Shown here one piece after another: positions 39,359 through 50,616 of a stretch of 64,000 nucleotides of DNA (its first letter is position 1; the number at the start of each line of letters is the position of its first letter). The notes under the pieces are model-generated. The model did no database searches. It was not told the DNA's origin and saw only the letters and a program-made list of their open reading frames with translations. The stretch covers positions 41,143,158 through 41,207,157 of the forward strand of contig OZ020514.1 in the NCBI GenBank assembly GCA_963971425.1. Reading direction: 5' to 3'. Position numbers and translations under genes: made by a program. This DNA comes from Bryoerythrophyllum caledonicum. Lineage: Eukaryota; Streptophyta; Bryopsida; Pottiales; Pottiaceae.

Positions 39359-39565
39359 CCCTGGACCTTCAACTGTGAACCATGAATCCTAAACCCTAAA
39401 CCTTCAACTATGAACCCTGAACCTTCAACTGTGAACCATGAATCCTAAACCCTGAACCTTCAACCGTGAATCTTGAACCTTGAACCCTGAACCAAAAACC
39501 CTAAATTCTAAACCCTGAACTAAAAATCCTAAATTCTAAACCCTGAACCGGAAACCCTGTATCGT
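39359..39565 (+). repeat. Degenerate interstitial telomere-like repeats, left part
   Basis: Repeats of the form AACCCTAAACC, GAACCCTGAACC and TTCAACTGTGAACC derive from the plant telomere unit CCCTAAA with many changes. The array is cut at CGT|CACTA by the transposon and resumes at 46228. Confidence 0.85.
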
Positions 39566-39594
39566 CACTACAAGAAAACCAACCCAATGTGACT
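39566..39594 (+). repeat. CACTA left terminal inverted repeat
   Basis: 29 bp matching the right end at 28 of 29 positions (A versus G at the 17th base). It begins CACTACAAGAAAACC and ends AATGTGACT. Confidence 0.95.
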
Positions 39595-40098
39595 GGATGT
39601 GACTAAGCGCATATGACTGCGTAGTCACCTCAGTCATTGGTTTAGTCTAAAATCAGTCCTAAGAGGGTCCAGTCATGCACTAGTCATATATGTAGTCATA
39701 TTTTAGAGGACCTGGGTGGGAACGGCTACGGGAACGGGACATATGTTCTCCTGCCCGGTTCCCAGAGTCATGCTCTGAGTGCTTACTATGTGTAGTCATA
39801 GTAATGTAGTCATATGGTAAGGGTAATTGGTTTATGTATGACTTATTGTAGTAAGAGAGTTGGTTTGGGTGACTACACGCAGCCATGTAGTAAATAACCT
39901 GACTAGTAGTAGTCATATATGTCAATCAGATGATTTTGAAGTCCTCTACTCGTTGGCTCAATAGGTGAGTGCTGTGAAATTGGAGTTGGTCCATAATCTC
40001 CACTTACATAATAACTTCCCTGTACAACACTACTATGTTTGCGCGCCAACATTCTAGGATGTCATTTAAGGGCACCATTCTAGAAACACTTTTAAATA

Positions 40099-40682
40099 CA
40101 CCTTCAAAAATTAGTAACTAATGTGCAAGAGAGTCCAAAAATCATGATTCCACTTGCTCTATCTTCCTACTTGCTCTATCTTCCCACTTGCTTTCCAGAT
40201 GCACGAAATTGCCTTGTAGGCTTAACTTTCAGACAGATTTCCAAAAAAGCCGTTATTGATCACATTCCCATATTTTTTTGAGACGTCAAAGTGACTGCAA
40301 AATAATGTAGTCATGTGGACGGTTTTCTTTACTACAATTAGTAATGAATACAAAATCCGATAGTCATCTAGACAGTTTCTGTTACGTATATTAGTAATGA
40401 ATTGCATGTTAGCAAAACCTATGAATACAACTTCAAACGATTACTGACTACTTGCAAAAGAGTCTAAAACTCATGATTAGCACTTGCTCTACCTTTCCAC
40501 TTACTTTCTAGATGCACGAAAACGCCTTCACTTTGCTTTAGATTTCCCATGCTGACACATTGGGCTATAGTTGATCACATTCCCATATTTTTTTGAGACG
40601 TCAAAGTGACTGCAAAATAATACAGTCATGTGAACAGTTCTCTTTACTACAATTAGTAATAAATGCAAAATCACATAGTCAC
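40099..40682 (+). repeat. Direct duplication inside the CACTA element
   Basis: The segment about 40099-40366 is repeated at about 40424-40682. The best-conserved core (TTGATCACATTCCCATATTT and the following GAGACGTCAAAGTGACTGCA) lies at 40257 and 40571. The copies contain the GTGACT and AGTCATGTG words of the subterminal arrays, so duplication adds presumed binding sites. Confidence 0.8.
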
Positions 40683-42415
40683 TGCTGAAATTCTAAGAAG
40701 GCAAGTGCACCTTGTTGTATAATCTTCTCTCCCATACAACCAACCCTTTGAACCCTACAGGCAATCCTGATAGTGTAGTCTCAACACTACAAGAATGGCA
40801 TCACACTACCTTAATAAAAATAGAATCACACTTGAATCTACCATGCAGGTTGATATGCTCTGTGACTGCCTCCAGTCACAGGCACCAAAGAGCTAACTAT
40901 TGAACACGTTACGTGTTCAAGGATTCTCACTCCTTACCGTCACATGAACCAAAATCATGACTAACCTTGGTCAACAGAAAGCATTGGATTGAGTGTTTTA
41001 GTGCACAGTCCTATTGAATTTCTAAGAGTACGCGTTTATAAATGATCACCTCGTCCAGACTGAAAACAACACTCATGTTTCCAAGCTCTTTAGGTGTTGT
41101 TCCAGTTATGTCAGGTATCAACCAACTCCCTACAATGCCCAGCAAAGAGAAATTTACATCAGAAGCAAAAATCTCAAATGCTAACATTCAAAATCTTGCA
41201 AGAGGAAGCTTCTCTACAGCACTGGAGCTGAAATTCTATTCTAAAGGGTACCTCTCATTGAGAATGATGTTATGTTAATCAAAAGCTTCCTTCAAGTTGT
41301 GATTGGCCAAAAAGTCTGCCTTTGCAATCCGCCTTTGCCTCTAGAAATGGATACCGTCACCTGCAGCCTTGGTGTAAAACAACAACATCAAGTAAGCCCT
41401 TAAGGACCTGGGACTCATTCAAAACTCACAAATCTATCACATTCTAAACCATAACGGATCAAGGAAACCGTACAAGCAATCCACGTACAGGCGTTTTAGC
41501 GTAGTGGTGCTACTCTCTATCAAACTCGCATTAACCCCTAAAGTCGAAAGCCCTCAAAACTGCCAAAAACCCTCAAAACTGCCCTCTTTCAATGCAAGGT
41601 GAAAATTTTTAACTTTTGACAAATTTTCGAGTATGAAACCGTAAGTTCTAGTACCTAACTTGTACATGTACATGCATACTGAATCTTAGATTCAAATTCC
41701 TCTCCATTTGTGAGATCGTAATGTTCAAAGTTGAAAAAAAAGATTTTTTCCTTGTTGTAGAATGGAAAACTAATGTTTTGGGGGCCAAAAAAACCAATTT
41801 TGAAAGGAAATTTGACATGAGGCTCTTCAAATTCTTGTTCCTATGTGAGTAAGGAATATGTCCATATAATTTTAACCCTCATAGGACCTATAAAACCTAA
41901 AGAAATGCTTAATTTTTCACATGGAGGTATGCTGAAATACAAATACAAATGCCCATTTTCAACAATTAAAAAGGCATGCAAAATTATCGGATTGAAAATC
42001 CAAACGGTGAGATCATGCTTTACTACCTCTTTTACATGTACAAAAAACAAAATTCGAAAAAGAGTAAAATCTCAATTTTTGGTGAATTCTTGAAGTTACT
42101 GCGATCTAATTGATTTTGGGCAGATTTTGAGAATAAATGAGCATATACCGCAGTTTTGGGCAGATTTCAGCATGCCCTAACAGTGTTTTCAAACTTTGAC
42201 CGTGAATATCTCCTAAAGTATGAGGAATTTTGAAGCATGAATGGTGTCATTTTAAAGGTATGGGAAAACTCTACAACCTTCTGGTCGATTTCGACTTTAG
42301 GGGTTAAGTTTTCGAATTGACGGTGGCGGCGGAATCTTACCTCAGTTTATCAAAATGGCGATTGCAAGGGCGAACGCACAGCTCCCACGCATCACTGCTG
42401 CTACTGCCTCGAGCG

Positions 42416-45400
42416 ATGGCGACGCCCACGAACACCGCTCAAGCGCCTTCGGCGACTGACGGCGACACCTCCTCTGGCGAGCAGGTTACCCACGCATCTG
42501 AAGGCTCCGAACGGGAGGAAGGGATTACGAGAGACGAGGAGGCCAAAGTGCCTGAGTATGAGAGGCTGCGGCAGGAGAACTTGCGCAAGAACTCCCTCAA
42601 GCTACGCGAGGTCGGAGTCCCGCTATTGGCAGCATCTTTGAGAGAGTCGAGAACCACCGAAGCGGGGGGAGGAGAGGGGAAGACCGAGACGAAGAGCACT
42701 CGCAGCGCCGGCGCCAGCAGCCTCGAAAACTGCCCCGGGTACGAAACCCTAAACCATAACTCTGTCCATTGAATGCACTCGCCGTTGACGATTGGATAGC
42801 GTACCTCCCCCCTCGCAATCGCGTACAAAACCCTACAGCCATCCGGCCTGCAGCCATTCTAGGTGCTTCGCAATCGCGGTCCTCCTAACCTCCGCAATTT
42901 GTTCTGACTTCTTGATTGCTTGAATTGCAGCGACGGTGGGGAACTGGTGCGTCGGAGTTCGCGACTTAAACAACCACCACCAAAAGCTAGAAGGTCACGC
43001 AAGCGGGGGAAGAAGCAGAAAGACGCGCTCTGCAAGGAATCAAAGGAAATCGTGAGAAGCGTGAAGAGCAGCTCCGACGAGTGGCACAGCGAAGAGGAGA
43101 AAACGGAGAGCACTGACATCGAGAATGATGACGAGCGTGGCAATGGCGATGATGAGGTCTCACTAGTAGGAGTGCAAAAGCCCCATCGAGGCAAGCAAAA
43201 ATCTCAGGTGAGTGTACTGACTGAGTATTGGGATTTTTTAACATGCTGATGGGTGCACAGTTTTCACTTGCAAACATCAAACTACCTAGATTTGTTGGAA
43301 TTTATGCTTCCATCAAAGTACCTTAAATCGGTGTTTGTTTGCCCTGCAACTCCAATCATCTTTCAAAGCTCTGTGACTGCTCATAGTCACATGAACGAGA
43401 TTTGTGACTACAAAACTAGTATGGAGCCCAACAAATCTATACCCTGTAGGTTTCCTTTGCTTCTTGCTTTGTTCCAGGACTGCTTCTCGCTCATCATGTT
43501 TACCCAGAACCTAGTGCTACCTGCTGCTAGCATGCACATTCTCTCATGTACAAAGCTGCCACCCCCGCGCCTTGTTTTACTATACATTACTGATGTGTTG
43601 GAAATTATATTCTTCTTTTGAGGAGATGCTATTTTTTGTTAGTTCTCTAGTTTTGCATGTTACAAAATGGCAGTTTTCAATCTTCAACATCTCGCAAATG
43701 GTGAAGATCACCAACTGGTGTGTGTTTAATGATAGAGAATGCTCAATCTCAAATAGCATGAGATCGATAAATATCATGGGATCGATGCATTTGGGGGTAG
43801 TATGAGTAAGTTTAACATCACGAGAGAGTGCTAATGTAGAGGATACGTGGCTCATATTCTGTAGCTTGAAACTGTTGCAACATTTGCTTGAAACTGTAGC
43901 TCATCTTCTGTTTCCTTGCTTGAAACTGCAATACCGATGCAACAAAGAAACTGAATTCATAGTAGGTGTTTGAATTTATGGCATGGATTTCTACACTTCA
44001 CAAAAGGCAGATGACGTTCAGGAAAGTATCCTGGCACTATAGGTACGAATAGCATTTTGATGTGTGTTGTGCCTTGGTTCTTGCAACATTCAATGTGCCT
44101 AGGATTTTGTGACTGTTTGTAGTCATTGATATGGAACAAGTGACCAGGCTTTACTAGATGCAGTCATGAATCTGGAATACGTGATCAATATTAGTAATGA
44201 AGTTAGAATATGTGACTTCTCACAGTCACTAGTTTTGAATAAATTACTATTCATAGTCATAGAATTTGAATAAGTGACTAGAATGGTAAACAAGGTGTGG
44301 CATTGTTAAACGAAATCACGAACATTGCTCATGATTGAAAGCAATGACTGAGAGGATCCCTATTGACGTGTTGCCTCTGTACTTAATAGGGATTGCAGGA
44401 AGCAGGGGAGTGCGAATTGCAGCCTATAGATCCGGATAAGGCAGTGGAGATTCCTGCAGTAGGTGATGTGAACGACTCACAGACAACGGGAACTTTGAAC
44501 AACCCTGCAGGAGGCACTCCAGATTGTGGTGCAGTGACCGTGGCAAAGGCAGGAGGACGTGCCGCAGTTGTGTACTCAACTCGAAATTTGAGGGCTTCTA
44601 AGCCTGCAAAGGAGGACACTCGCACCCAGAAGAAAATGCGTTTGACAGAGGTTGAGAAGCTGAAGATAGACCACGATGACACAAAGAAGCAAAGGGCAGT
44701 TCGGGGGAGCAAAGAGAAAGCTAAAAAGAGCAAGGAAGGCAACATTGAGAATCAGCAGAACGCGAAAGGGAAGAGGAAGAGAAACATGAACGCACAGGGG
44801 AGTGAATATGTATGTGTAGTCAACCTTGTATTTTCACATTTTTATTTCTGAAAGCACCAATTCAGTCCCAGCTGATCCTTGTTTTGTGTATTTTTTTACT
44901 TTTATAGGTTGTATAAGAAACCTCCGACCCCGAGTTGAAGAAGGGTGACCCAAGTTTGTGACTGTTTTTAGTCATTCATATGGAACGAGTGACCATGCTT
45001 GACTAGAGACAGTCATGAAGTTGGAATATGTGATTGAGATTAGTAATGACGTTAGAATACGTGACTTCTCATAGTCATTGAATTTAAATAAGTGCCATGA
45101 GCCTTGGAGAAGTACATCTTTGTATCAAGGCAGCAATTCAGTCCCAACTAATCCTTGTATTGTGTGTATTTTTTTTTAATATAGGCTGTACAAGAAGGGG
45201 AGGACCTGGAGTTCAAGAAGGGTGACCCTGTGAGACTAAAGGGACTTGAAAAAGGGGAGGAGGATAAAGTTGTGGCATTCGGGAAAGTGCAGAATGTAGC
45301 TGGGGCTTCTCTACACAGGAAAATCATAATTGCAGGTACAGTGTCTGTAGAAGTGCTAAAAAGCCTAGATGACGACTACAGTTTATTTGCTCCCGTAGAT

Positions 45401-45505
45401 CTAGATGATCCTCTTGTGACCTTGGCAGGACAAGCAGTAGGGCACTTTGTACTGTGGCCCACAGAGTTCATGGACATTGATCTGTCCTTCTTCCAAGCAG
45501 TTTAG
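42416..45505 (+). CDS. CACTA-borne accessory protein, four exons, intact
   Basis: Exons 42416-42738, 42931-43207, 44399-44809 and 45185-45505 join in frame to 443 codons plus stop. All introns have GT-AG ends (GTACGA, GTGAGT and GTATGT donors; TTGCAG, TTGCAG and ATATAG acceptors). Residues about 40-75 contain PEYERLRQENLRKNSLKLRE, the plant YExxRxxRIxEN-type motif seen in transposon-associated proteins. The middle is basic and nuclear-looking (RRSSRLKQ, KARRSRKRGKK, VYSTRNLRAS, KGKRKRN). The last exon (VRLKGLEKGEEDKVVAFGKV to HFVLWPTEFMDIDLSF) resembles the C-terminal domain I know as DUF8039, which accompanies plant transposase-related proteins. By analogy with TNPA it may bind the subterminal repeats. 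That is inference. The first ATG in frame was chosen. Confidence 0.8.
44854..45229 (+). repeat. 276-bp tandem duplication spanning the exon 4 acceptor
   Basis: CAATTCAGTCCCAGCTGATC, then the T-rich tract, ATAGG acceptor and GTTGTATAAGAA at 44857-44956, is repeated from 45130 with CAGTACAAG-type changes (GCTGTACAAGAAGGGG). The upstream copy of the exon start has a stop as its third codon, so only the downstream acceptor at 45184/45185 gives an open exon. The intervening DNA (44955-45090) is in turn a copy of 44105-44250. Confidence 0.75.
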
Positions 45506-46198
45506 GTTGATCCCCTTCCAGTTGGAGTGCATCTTATTTGAACCCAAATTTTCTGTTTCAATGAAATGTTTGAAAATCACTTGCATGACCTGACGCAGTG
45601 CTCACAACCGCACGTTTGACTTGTAATAGTCAGCAGATCTCATTATCACCCTAATCTGAAACTGAAATCTATGACTACACACAGTAAGAATGGCAGATTC
45701 GACTCCATGGCATATCTTTGCATTAGACTACGGACAGTCAAGTTCTAGTCAGATGCTTCCGATTTAATATTGAAATTTCTCTCCCAATAGTGAATGAAAC
45801 TAGTATACTATGACTCCATGCAGTCATCAGGTTATATGAGTGACTATGTGTAGTGAAGCATATTTGACTTTACAACGTCGTATTAGCTCACTTGAGTATG
45901 ATGCAATACAATCACAACCACATCACTATACCTCACTAGAAATAGTCATTCATTCAGTCACTATTTACATATGGATGACTACGTGCAGTCATACATATAT
46001 GACTATATAGAGTCATATGGACCCAAGTCCCATTGCAGGTCCCGTTTTGAGGTCCCAAAACACTGTGGGAACGCAGTATTGGGAACCAGAAGTGTCCGAT
46101 ATGACCCCCAGTCAGATTGTCCGAAGCGACTAAGTCAAAATGACTAGAAACAGTGCTAGTCACATTTTGGTTTATGCCCAACTGTAGTCATAAAACCT

Positions 46199-46227
46199 AG
46201 TCACATTGGGCTGGTTTTCTTGTAGTG
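46199..46227 (-). repeat. CACTA right terminal inverted repeat
   Basis: The reverse complement of the left end with one mismatch. The last bases on the plus strand are TTTTCTTGTAGTG, followed by the CGT target duplication. Confidence 0.95.
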
Positions 46228-46310
46228 CGTAAATCCTAAACCCTAAACCTAAATCGTGAACCGTGAACCCTAATATGTAAACCAAGAACCCTAAACCCTA
46301 AACCGTTCAC
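46228..46310 (+). repeat. Degenerate interstitial telomere-like repeats, right part
   Basis: It continues the array interrupted by the CACTA element: CGTAAATCCTAAACCC, then AAACCAAGAACCCTAAACCC. The two parts together are about 290 bp. Confidence 0.85.
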
Positions 46311-47540
46311 TATGATGCATAATCTAACATGAACACGAAAGCTGAACCCGAAGTCATAGTACTGGCTTGTTGTAGTTTCAAAAGCATCTACTCAGTAATT
46401 TGTGTACGTATCTTCTCAAGCATCCATATTACTACTGTCAAACTAAGGAATGTTGACGAATATTCTATATAGTGACGAATGCCGAAGTTCTACTTGTAAT
46501 GCCATATGAATATGATTAGTAGGCAGCAGAGGGCCGACTCTTTTCCTAGGGTAGGATATAATTTCATTCACGAAGGTGAACACCTGAAGTCCCACACAAT
46601 TACATTACACTCTATTATAGTCTAAGACGTGTTACGGCCCTAGTTTATACAAAAATACATCATGGGGCATACTTCATCTTCCGTTTCCCAATTACAAGCA
46701 CTCTCGGAACTAAATTGTTTCCTTACGATACGATCATCCCAAGAGTACGAGCCTTTCATTATCATGAGTGCAATGTGGCCTCGGTCGTGGGCACATCAAA
46801 GAATGCGCACTAACATGATGGTGTACATCAGTGAGTTTGAACGAGCATGCATGCCCGAGATCCATATCAAATTTGAGCGCCTGAATTTCCCCTCCATGAG
46901 GTGTTGGGAAGGATTGATAAGAGTATTTTACAACTCAACTCTCATCCTTTTTTGCTTTGAAGGTTTGATATACTGTAGGAGTTGAGCGCGTCAATGAGAG
47001 GGTTCGCAAGTTCGACTTCGTGCTAGTAAAGTGTAGGAAAACAATTTGACATTATTCCAAGAATGCTACGTATGTTTCCTTGTACGATTCCATATCCGTT
47101 GTCTTTTTGAAAGGATTGGTGAAGATTGTGTTTAATTCTAACCTTTAAGTCGATTGGCAGCTATTGTGTAGTGCTTTTGTAACTAAATAGTCTTTGGAGA
47201 TACTGTCATAGCCTGAAAGCCGATATTTTTTTTTACTCCGGAATTAAGATGATGAACTGCTTGGCATGTGCATACGTACTGTTGTCCTGCGTTTGCAAGT
47301 GCATCTCACTGCCTATTCCGCAAATATTCCGTAAGGCATGTGTTTTATTTAAGAGAACGAAAGCCAAATGGAGATCTCGGACTGTTTAAGCCGTGCAAGT
47401 ATGACTTCTCCCTAGCTTGTTTGCTTACCACGGTTGCTCCCCTAGAAACCTGTGGCTCTCATTTTGGTCCCACGCACAACAACCGGAGATGTTCGGCTAT
47501 TGTAGCGTGGAATATTCTACGAAAGTTGGCTCGACACCCT
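46311..47540. other. Mixed-composition region, possible coding remnants
   Basis: The frame at 46662-46985 is open for 107 codons (WPRSWAHQRMRTNMMVYISE) but has no motif I recognise, and it ends without a clear context. I treat it as a possible decayed exon. The rest shows nothing identifiable. Confidence 0.25.
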
Positions 47541-47550
47541 GGTTTAGATT

Positions 47551-48191
47551 GACCGAAGATCTCCGGTTGGATACGAGTGGAGCTTTAAGCTCCACCCAAC
47601 TCTGTCGGCGTCGAATAACAAGGCGTGGTTGTAGATCATTCTCCGATCAGCTGGAGATCTCCGGCTCGTCCAGCCTTTGAAATTGAGCTTGATAATCCAG
47701 TTCGTATCCACATACACTTATACTCCCATTGAGGGCATGTGCCACCAGACGAACATCCACCGATGCAGCACGGAAGTATGTCTCACTTTGAGCCGTGGGA
47801 GCATGACCCGGACGACCTTGCCATGGTCGCAGCTCAGTGCCCCAATTTTGAACATGTGAATTACTCGGAAGACGATGAACCATCCCAAGAGTCTACACGA
47901 CGTTCAAAGCTTCTACGGCCAGGAATGTCCGTGAACCTTGTGAGGCCGAATTCTAGCAAAAATAAAGAAGCATCCATTGTTGAGGTTCATCCAGTAGGAC
48001 AATGGCTTGGAGTCGACATACGAGTCGGTTCGAGGGAGTTTGTATTACTTAGACCGACGGCCATAATGTCCACGGCGGAAGAATAACCACTCATACCCTT
48101 CCAACGCGGGTACGATTTACTTAATCATACACTCCAACGAACTGTCTTGTGGAGAAGGGCAGATGTCATGATTCCATCCGGAGATCTTTGG
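47551..48191. promoter_or_regulatory. Second cluster of CCGGAGATCTCCGG palindromes
   Basis: Sites at 47553-47566 (CCGAAGATCTCCGG), 47651-47664 (CTGGAGATCTCCGG) and 48178-48191 (CCGGAGATCTTTGG). The first and last share a TTGACC / GGTCAA flank in opposite orientation and bracket the small frame at 47739-48086. The middle site shares its outer flanks with the one at 32943. Confidence 0.65.
47739..48086 (+). CDS. Small acidic protein with SH3-like C-terminal segment, hypothetical
   Basis: An open frame of 115 codons from ATG 47739. The first half is acidic and rich in Pro and His (HFEPWEHDPDDLAM, NYSEDDEPSQES). The second half, LLRPGMSVNLVRP to VEVHPVGQWLGVDIRVGSRE and FVLLRP, alternates glycines and beta-branched residues in the manner of an SH3-like barrel (KOW or Tudor type). 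The family is not recognised. It lies between two inverted palindrome sites. It may be the last exon of a longer decayed gene, because no good promoter is visible. Confidence 0.4.
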   Translation: MPPDEHPPMQHGSMSHFEPWEHDPDDLAMVAAQCPNFEHVNYSEDDEPSQESTRRSKLLRPGMSVNLVRPNSSKNKEASIVEVHPVGQWLGVDIRVGSREFVLLRPTAIMSTAEE

Positions 48192-48359
48192 TCAAACAAT
48201 TCCCCATTTGTACCATAAGAGCGTTGGAATGGACTTGAAGTGCAACGGTTGGATGGAAATGGGTTGTTGCTCTGCTCTTGGAGAATCATGGCTGCGATAC
48301 TAACGGATCATTTCTATAGTGGTTGGTTGGGAGAAGATAATAAGGCACACTTATTGTAA

Positions 48360-49860
48360 GCCCACTTGATACAACCACTTAAAAAGTGTGGGTTGTATTG
48401 AGGATATTGGACATTGATAGTGGTGGTAGTAAGAGGAAATTAGAAGAGTCTAGTGTGTCTATGGTAGAGATTAATACTAAGACACTTAGTCATTTGATTT
48501 CATGCCTCCAAGACTTGTAGCTGAAAGCTTTACCTCTCAAGGCCAAATCCTGTGGTAGAAATTTTGAGCTATCTTCCATAGCTCACTCTTCAACCAAGCC
48601 CATGGATTTTGTGGGAGTCAGGTACAAAAGTGCTAAGTGAGGAGTTCGTGAAATACTTGACATCACTAAGCGATGTACGCAAAGTCTAGGCACTTTAGGT
48701 CACAGAGGGTGTGCCAACATCTCTTTTGCTATATTTGAGGATAAGTAGAAGCTTTAGACCTTGATGTGGAGGAAAAATTCAGTTGTCTTGAAGAACGTTG
48801 TGTCAAGGTACGCCGTGGACGTAGAGGACTTCCGCCGAGGAAATCGCTTGCCAACTTTCTCTCTAATCTTCATTGAATTTGAAAATTTGGGCTTCCTGTT
48901 GAAACTACATGGCAATGGAAGAAACGTATGTGGCGAGAGCGTGCTAAGAGCGTGTGGGACATCCTCACTATGACATTGTTGGATAAGTAAGTGTTGTGGA
49001 CCATTTATGCCTCAGAGATAAAGGGCACATATGAGGCATAATGCTTCTTTGACTAAGCGAGCCGGTTCACACCTTCGAGGCGTGGAAGGGCCTAAATTTA
49101 CTTGGAGAAATATTCTTTTTGCAGTAGGTGTTGGCTAAGAAGATTGTTCTATAGAAGGCGTTGAAAGCGAATCTGAGGAGATAGAGGACATAGTTCCTCT
49201 ACCGTTAGCTAAGGAGAAGGAAGTTCTTGAAAAACCGGCCGTTTGCGGTGCACATTCTCTACCAAAGAAGCCTTACTTATCATATATTGATTGAAATAGA
49301 TGGCTTCACGGTATGGAAGAGGAGAACAAGGAGTGCAATAATTTTTGGGTGCCACGTGCACCATCAGAGTCGATGACTTCAAGAGAGAATTCAACATATG
49401 GTGTAAGCTTTAGAAGTCTTTTAGCCTAAACTTCAATCTTTACATAATGTGGAGAGCCTTGTTTGGATGTCTAGAAGGAGCTCAGTTTGTAGATTATAGA
49501 AAGTTTGAGGAGGCTCGCTTTATAGAAATCCTGGCCTGGAGAGATTTCTACGCACCGAACTGCGTGGATGTTTTTGATAAAGTACCAAAGGTGCCATTAC
49601 TCCTGGGCAAGAGGAAGATGAACGGCGCCACAAGCGGTGCCGAGAAGGTGAGCCAACTAGTGGAGATGGTGGCTACCCCACCTCCATTCTATCTCGTCGC
49701 CAAATTCTTCATATATTTTTGCCGAGACTACCAAAGTCAATGAGTGGACAAGATGAAGGCGTTGAGGTCCTTTGCACAAAGAGGGGATAAATCCTTGTTG
49801 TAAGCTCATGCTAGATTGAGAAGACTAATCTTTGCTACTCATGGAGTCAGATAGCAAGAA
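48360..49860 (+). pseudogene. Decayed coding remnants of unknown identity
   Basis: Coding-like stretches appear in changing frames: NISFAIFEDK and VLKNVVSRYAVDVEDFRRGN (48.7-48.85 kb), EESESEEIEDIVPL-like acidic text (49.15-49.2 kb), and FVDYRKFEEARFIEILAWRD with FYAPNCVDVFDKVPKVPLLL (49.49-49.6 kb). Stops separate them, many TAG. The GC content is higher than in neighbouring DNA. I could not place any of it in a family. Confidence 0.35.
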
Positions 49861-49989
49861 GCGGGGCAATACTGGTGTAGCGTCTTAACACCATATTCAT
49901 TCAAATGAGACATTTCGGAGTCTCAATTTATCATGGTGTCTTATTCTAGTCAATTTATAATTTCATTAATTTGAGACTATGAATTAAAT

Positions 49990-50460
49990 CGGGATTATTG
50001 ATCCAACGTCCTAGGAGGTTTGAAAGCGTCTTGAGACGTCGTCCAGACGAGGACGTCCGGACGTCTCATCAGACGCACCATCCGGGGGATAAAAACCATT
50101 TACAGAAGGCCTTGGTAAGTTTTCTAGATCGTTGGATTTGCTGAAGTGCCACGCGGCCGGATCGGAGCCGTCCAATACCGATCGGTCGTCCGATTAATCG
50201 CTGCCGTCAGGGCCATCAGAAGGTGGCTTGGCCGTCCGCACGATCGAACGACTGGCAGACCGATCCGACGGCCGTGTTCAATTGCGCAGGCACACGACGC
50301 CTGTCAAATCGGGCGGCTGATAAGCGGACGGCCGCCCGACCGTCCGATCGGCTGACTGTGGTGGCGGTTGGCCTCATGGCCGTCTGCCACCCTATAAAAG
50401 GTCGTCCGCCCTCCTTCCTCTCTCACTTTTTCTTCCCCTCTCAAGAATAAATTTTTGAGT
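49990..50460 (+). promoter_or_regulatory. GC-box/TATA promoter of kinase-like copy 2
   Basis: Repeated CGGCCGTCC/GGACGGCC words at 50150-50390 precede CCCTATAAAAG (TATA at 50393-50400), then GTCGTCCGCCCTCC and a TC-rich leader ending TTTTTGAG, as in copy 1 at 9317-9380. At the upstream edge an inverted repeat, TGAGACGTC (50032-50040) and GACGTCTCA (50060-50068), could form a hairpin with a 19-base loop. Confidence 0.6.
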
Positions 50461-50616
50461 GGATGTGAAGTGGCTTTGGCTGGCAATTTTCCATCCATTG
50501 GCTCCTCATCTTTGGGAGGAAAAAAGTAATTCACATTGGGGGGGGAGGTTTTGTCATTTTTTAAAAAGTTTTTCTAAAAACTTGTACCAATCTTTTACGG
50601 CATACGTTGAACGAAG

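Larger units (their letters stand above)
39566..46227 (+). mobile_element. CACTA (En/Spm-type) DNA transposon, complete ends
   Basis: Both ends read CACTACAAGAAAACC inward, flanked by the 3-bp duplication CGT (39563-39565 and 46228-46230). The length is 6662 bp. The subterminal regions are full of GTAGTCAT and AGTCATAT words in both orientations, typical binding-site arrays of this superfamily. It encodes one four-exon plus-strand gene. I found no transposase of the TNPD type, so the element probably depends on a relative for mobility. The near-identical ends and intact gene suggest it is fairly young. It interrupts a telomere-like repeat array. Confidence 0.93.

Noticed and set aside
39359-39565. 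True chromosome end
   Set aside because: The repeats are degenerate and flanked on both sides by ordinary sequence, so this is an interstitial array.
42317-42415. N-terminal extension of the CACTA gene from a non-ATG codon
   Set aside because: The extension begins at TTG; the ATG at 42416 is the first in frame and gives a normal acidic start.
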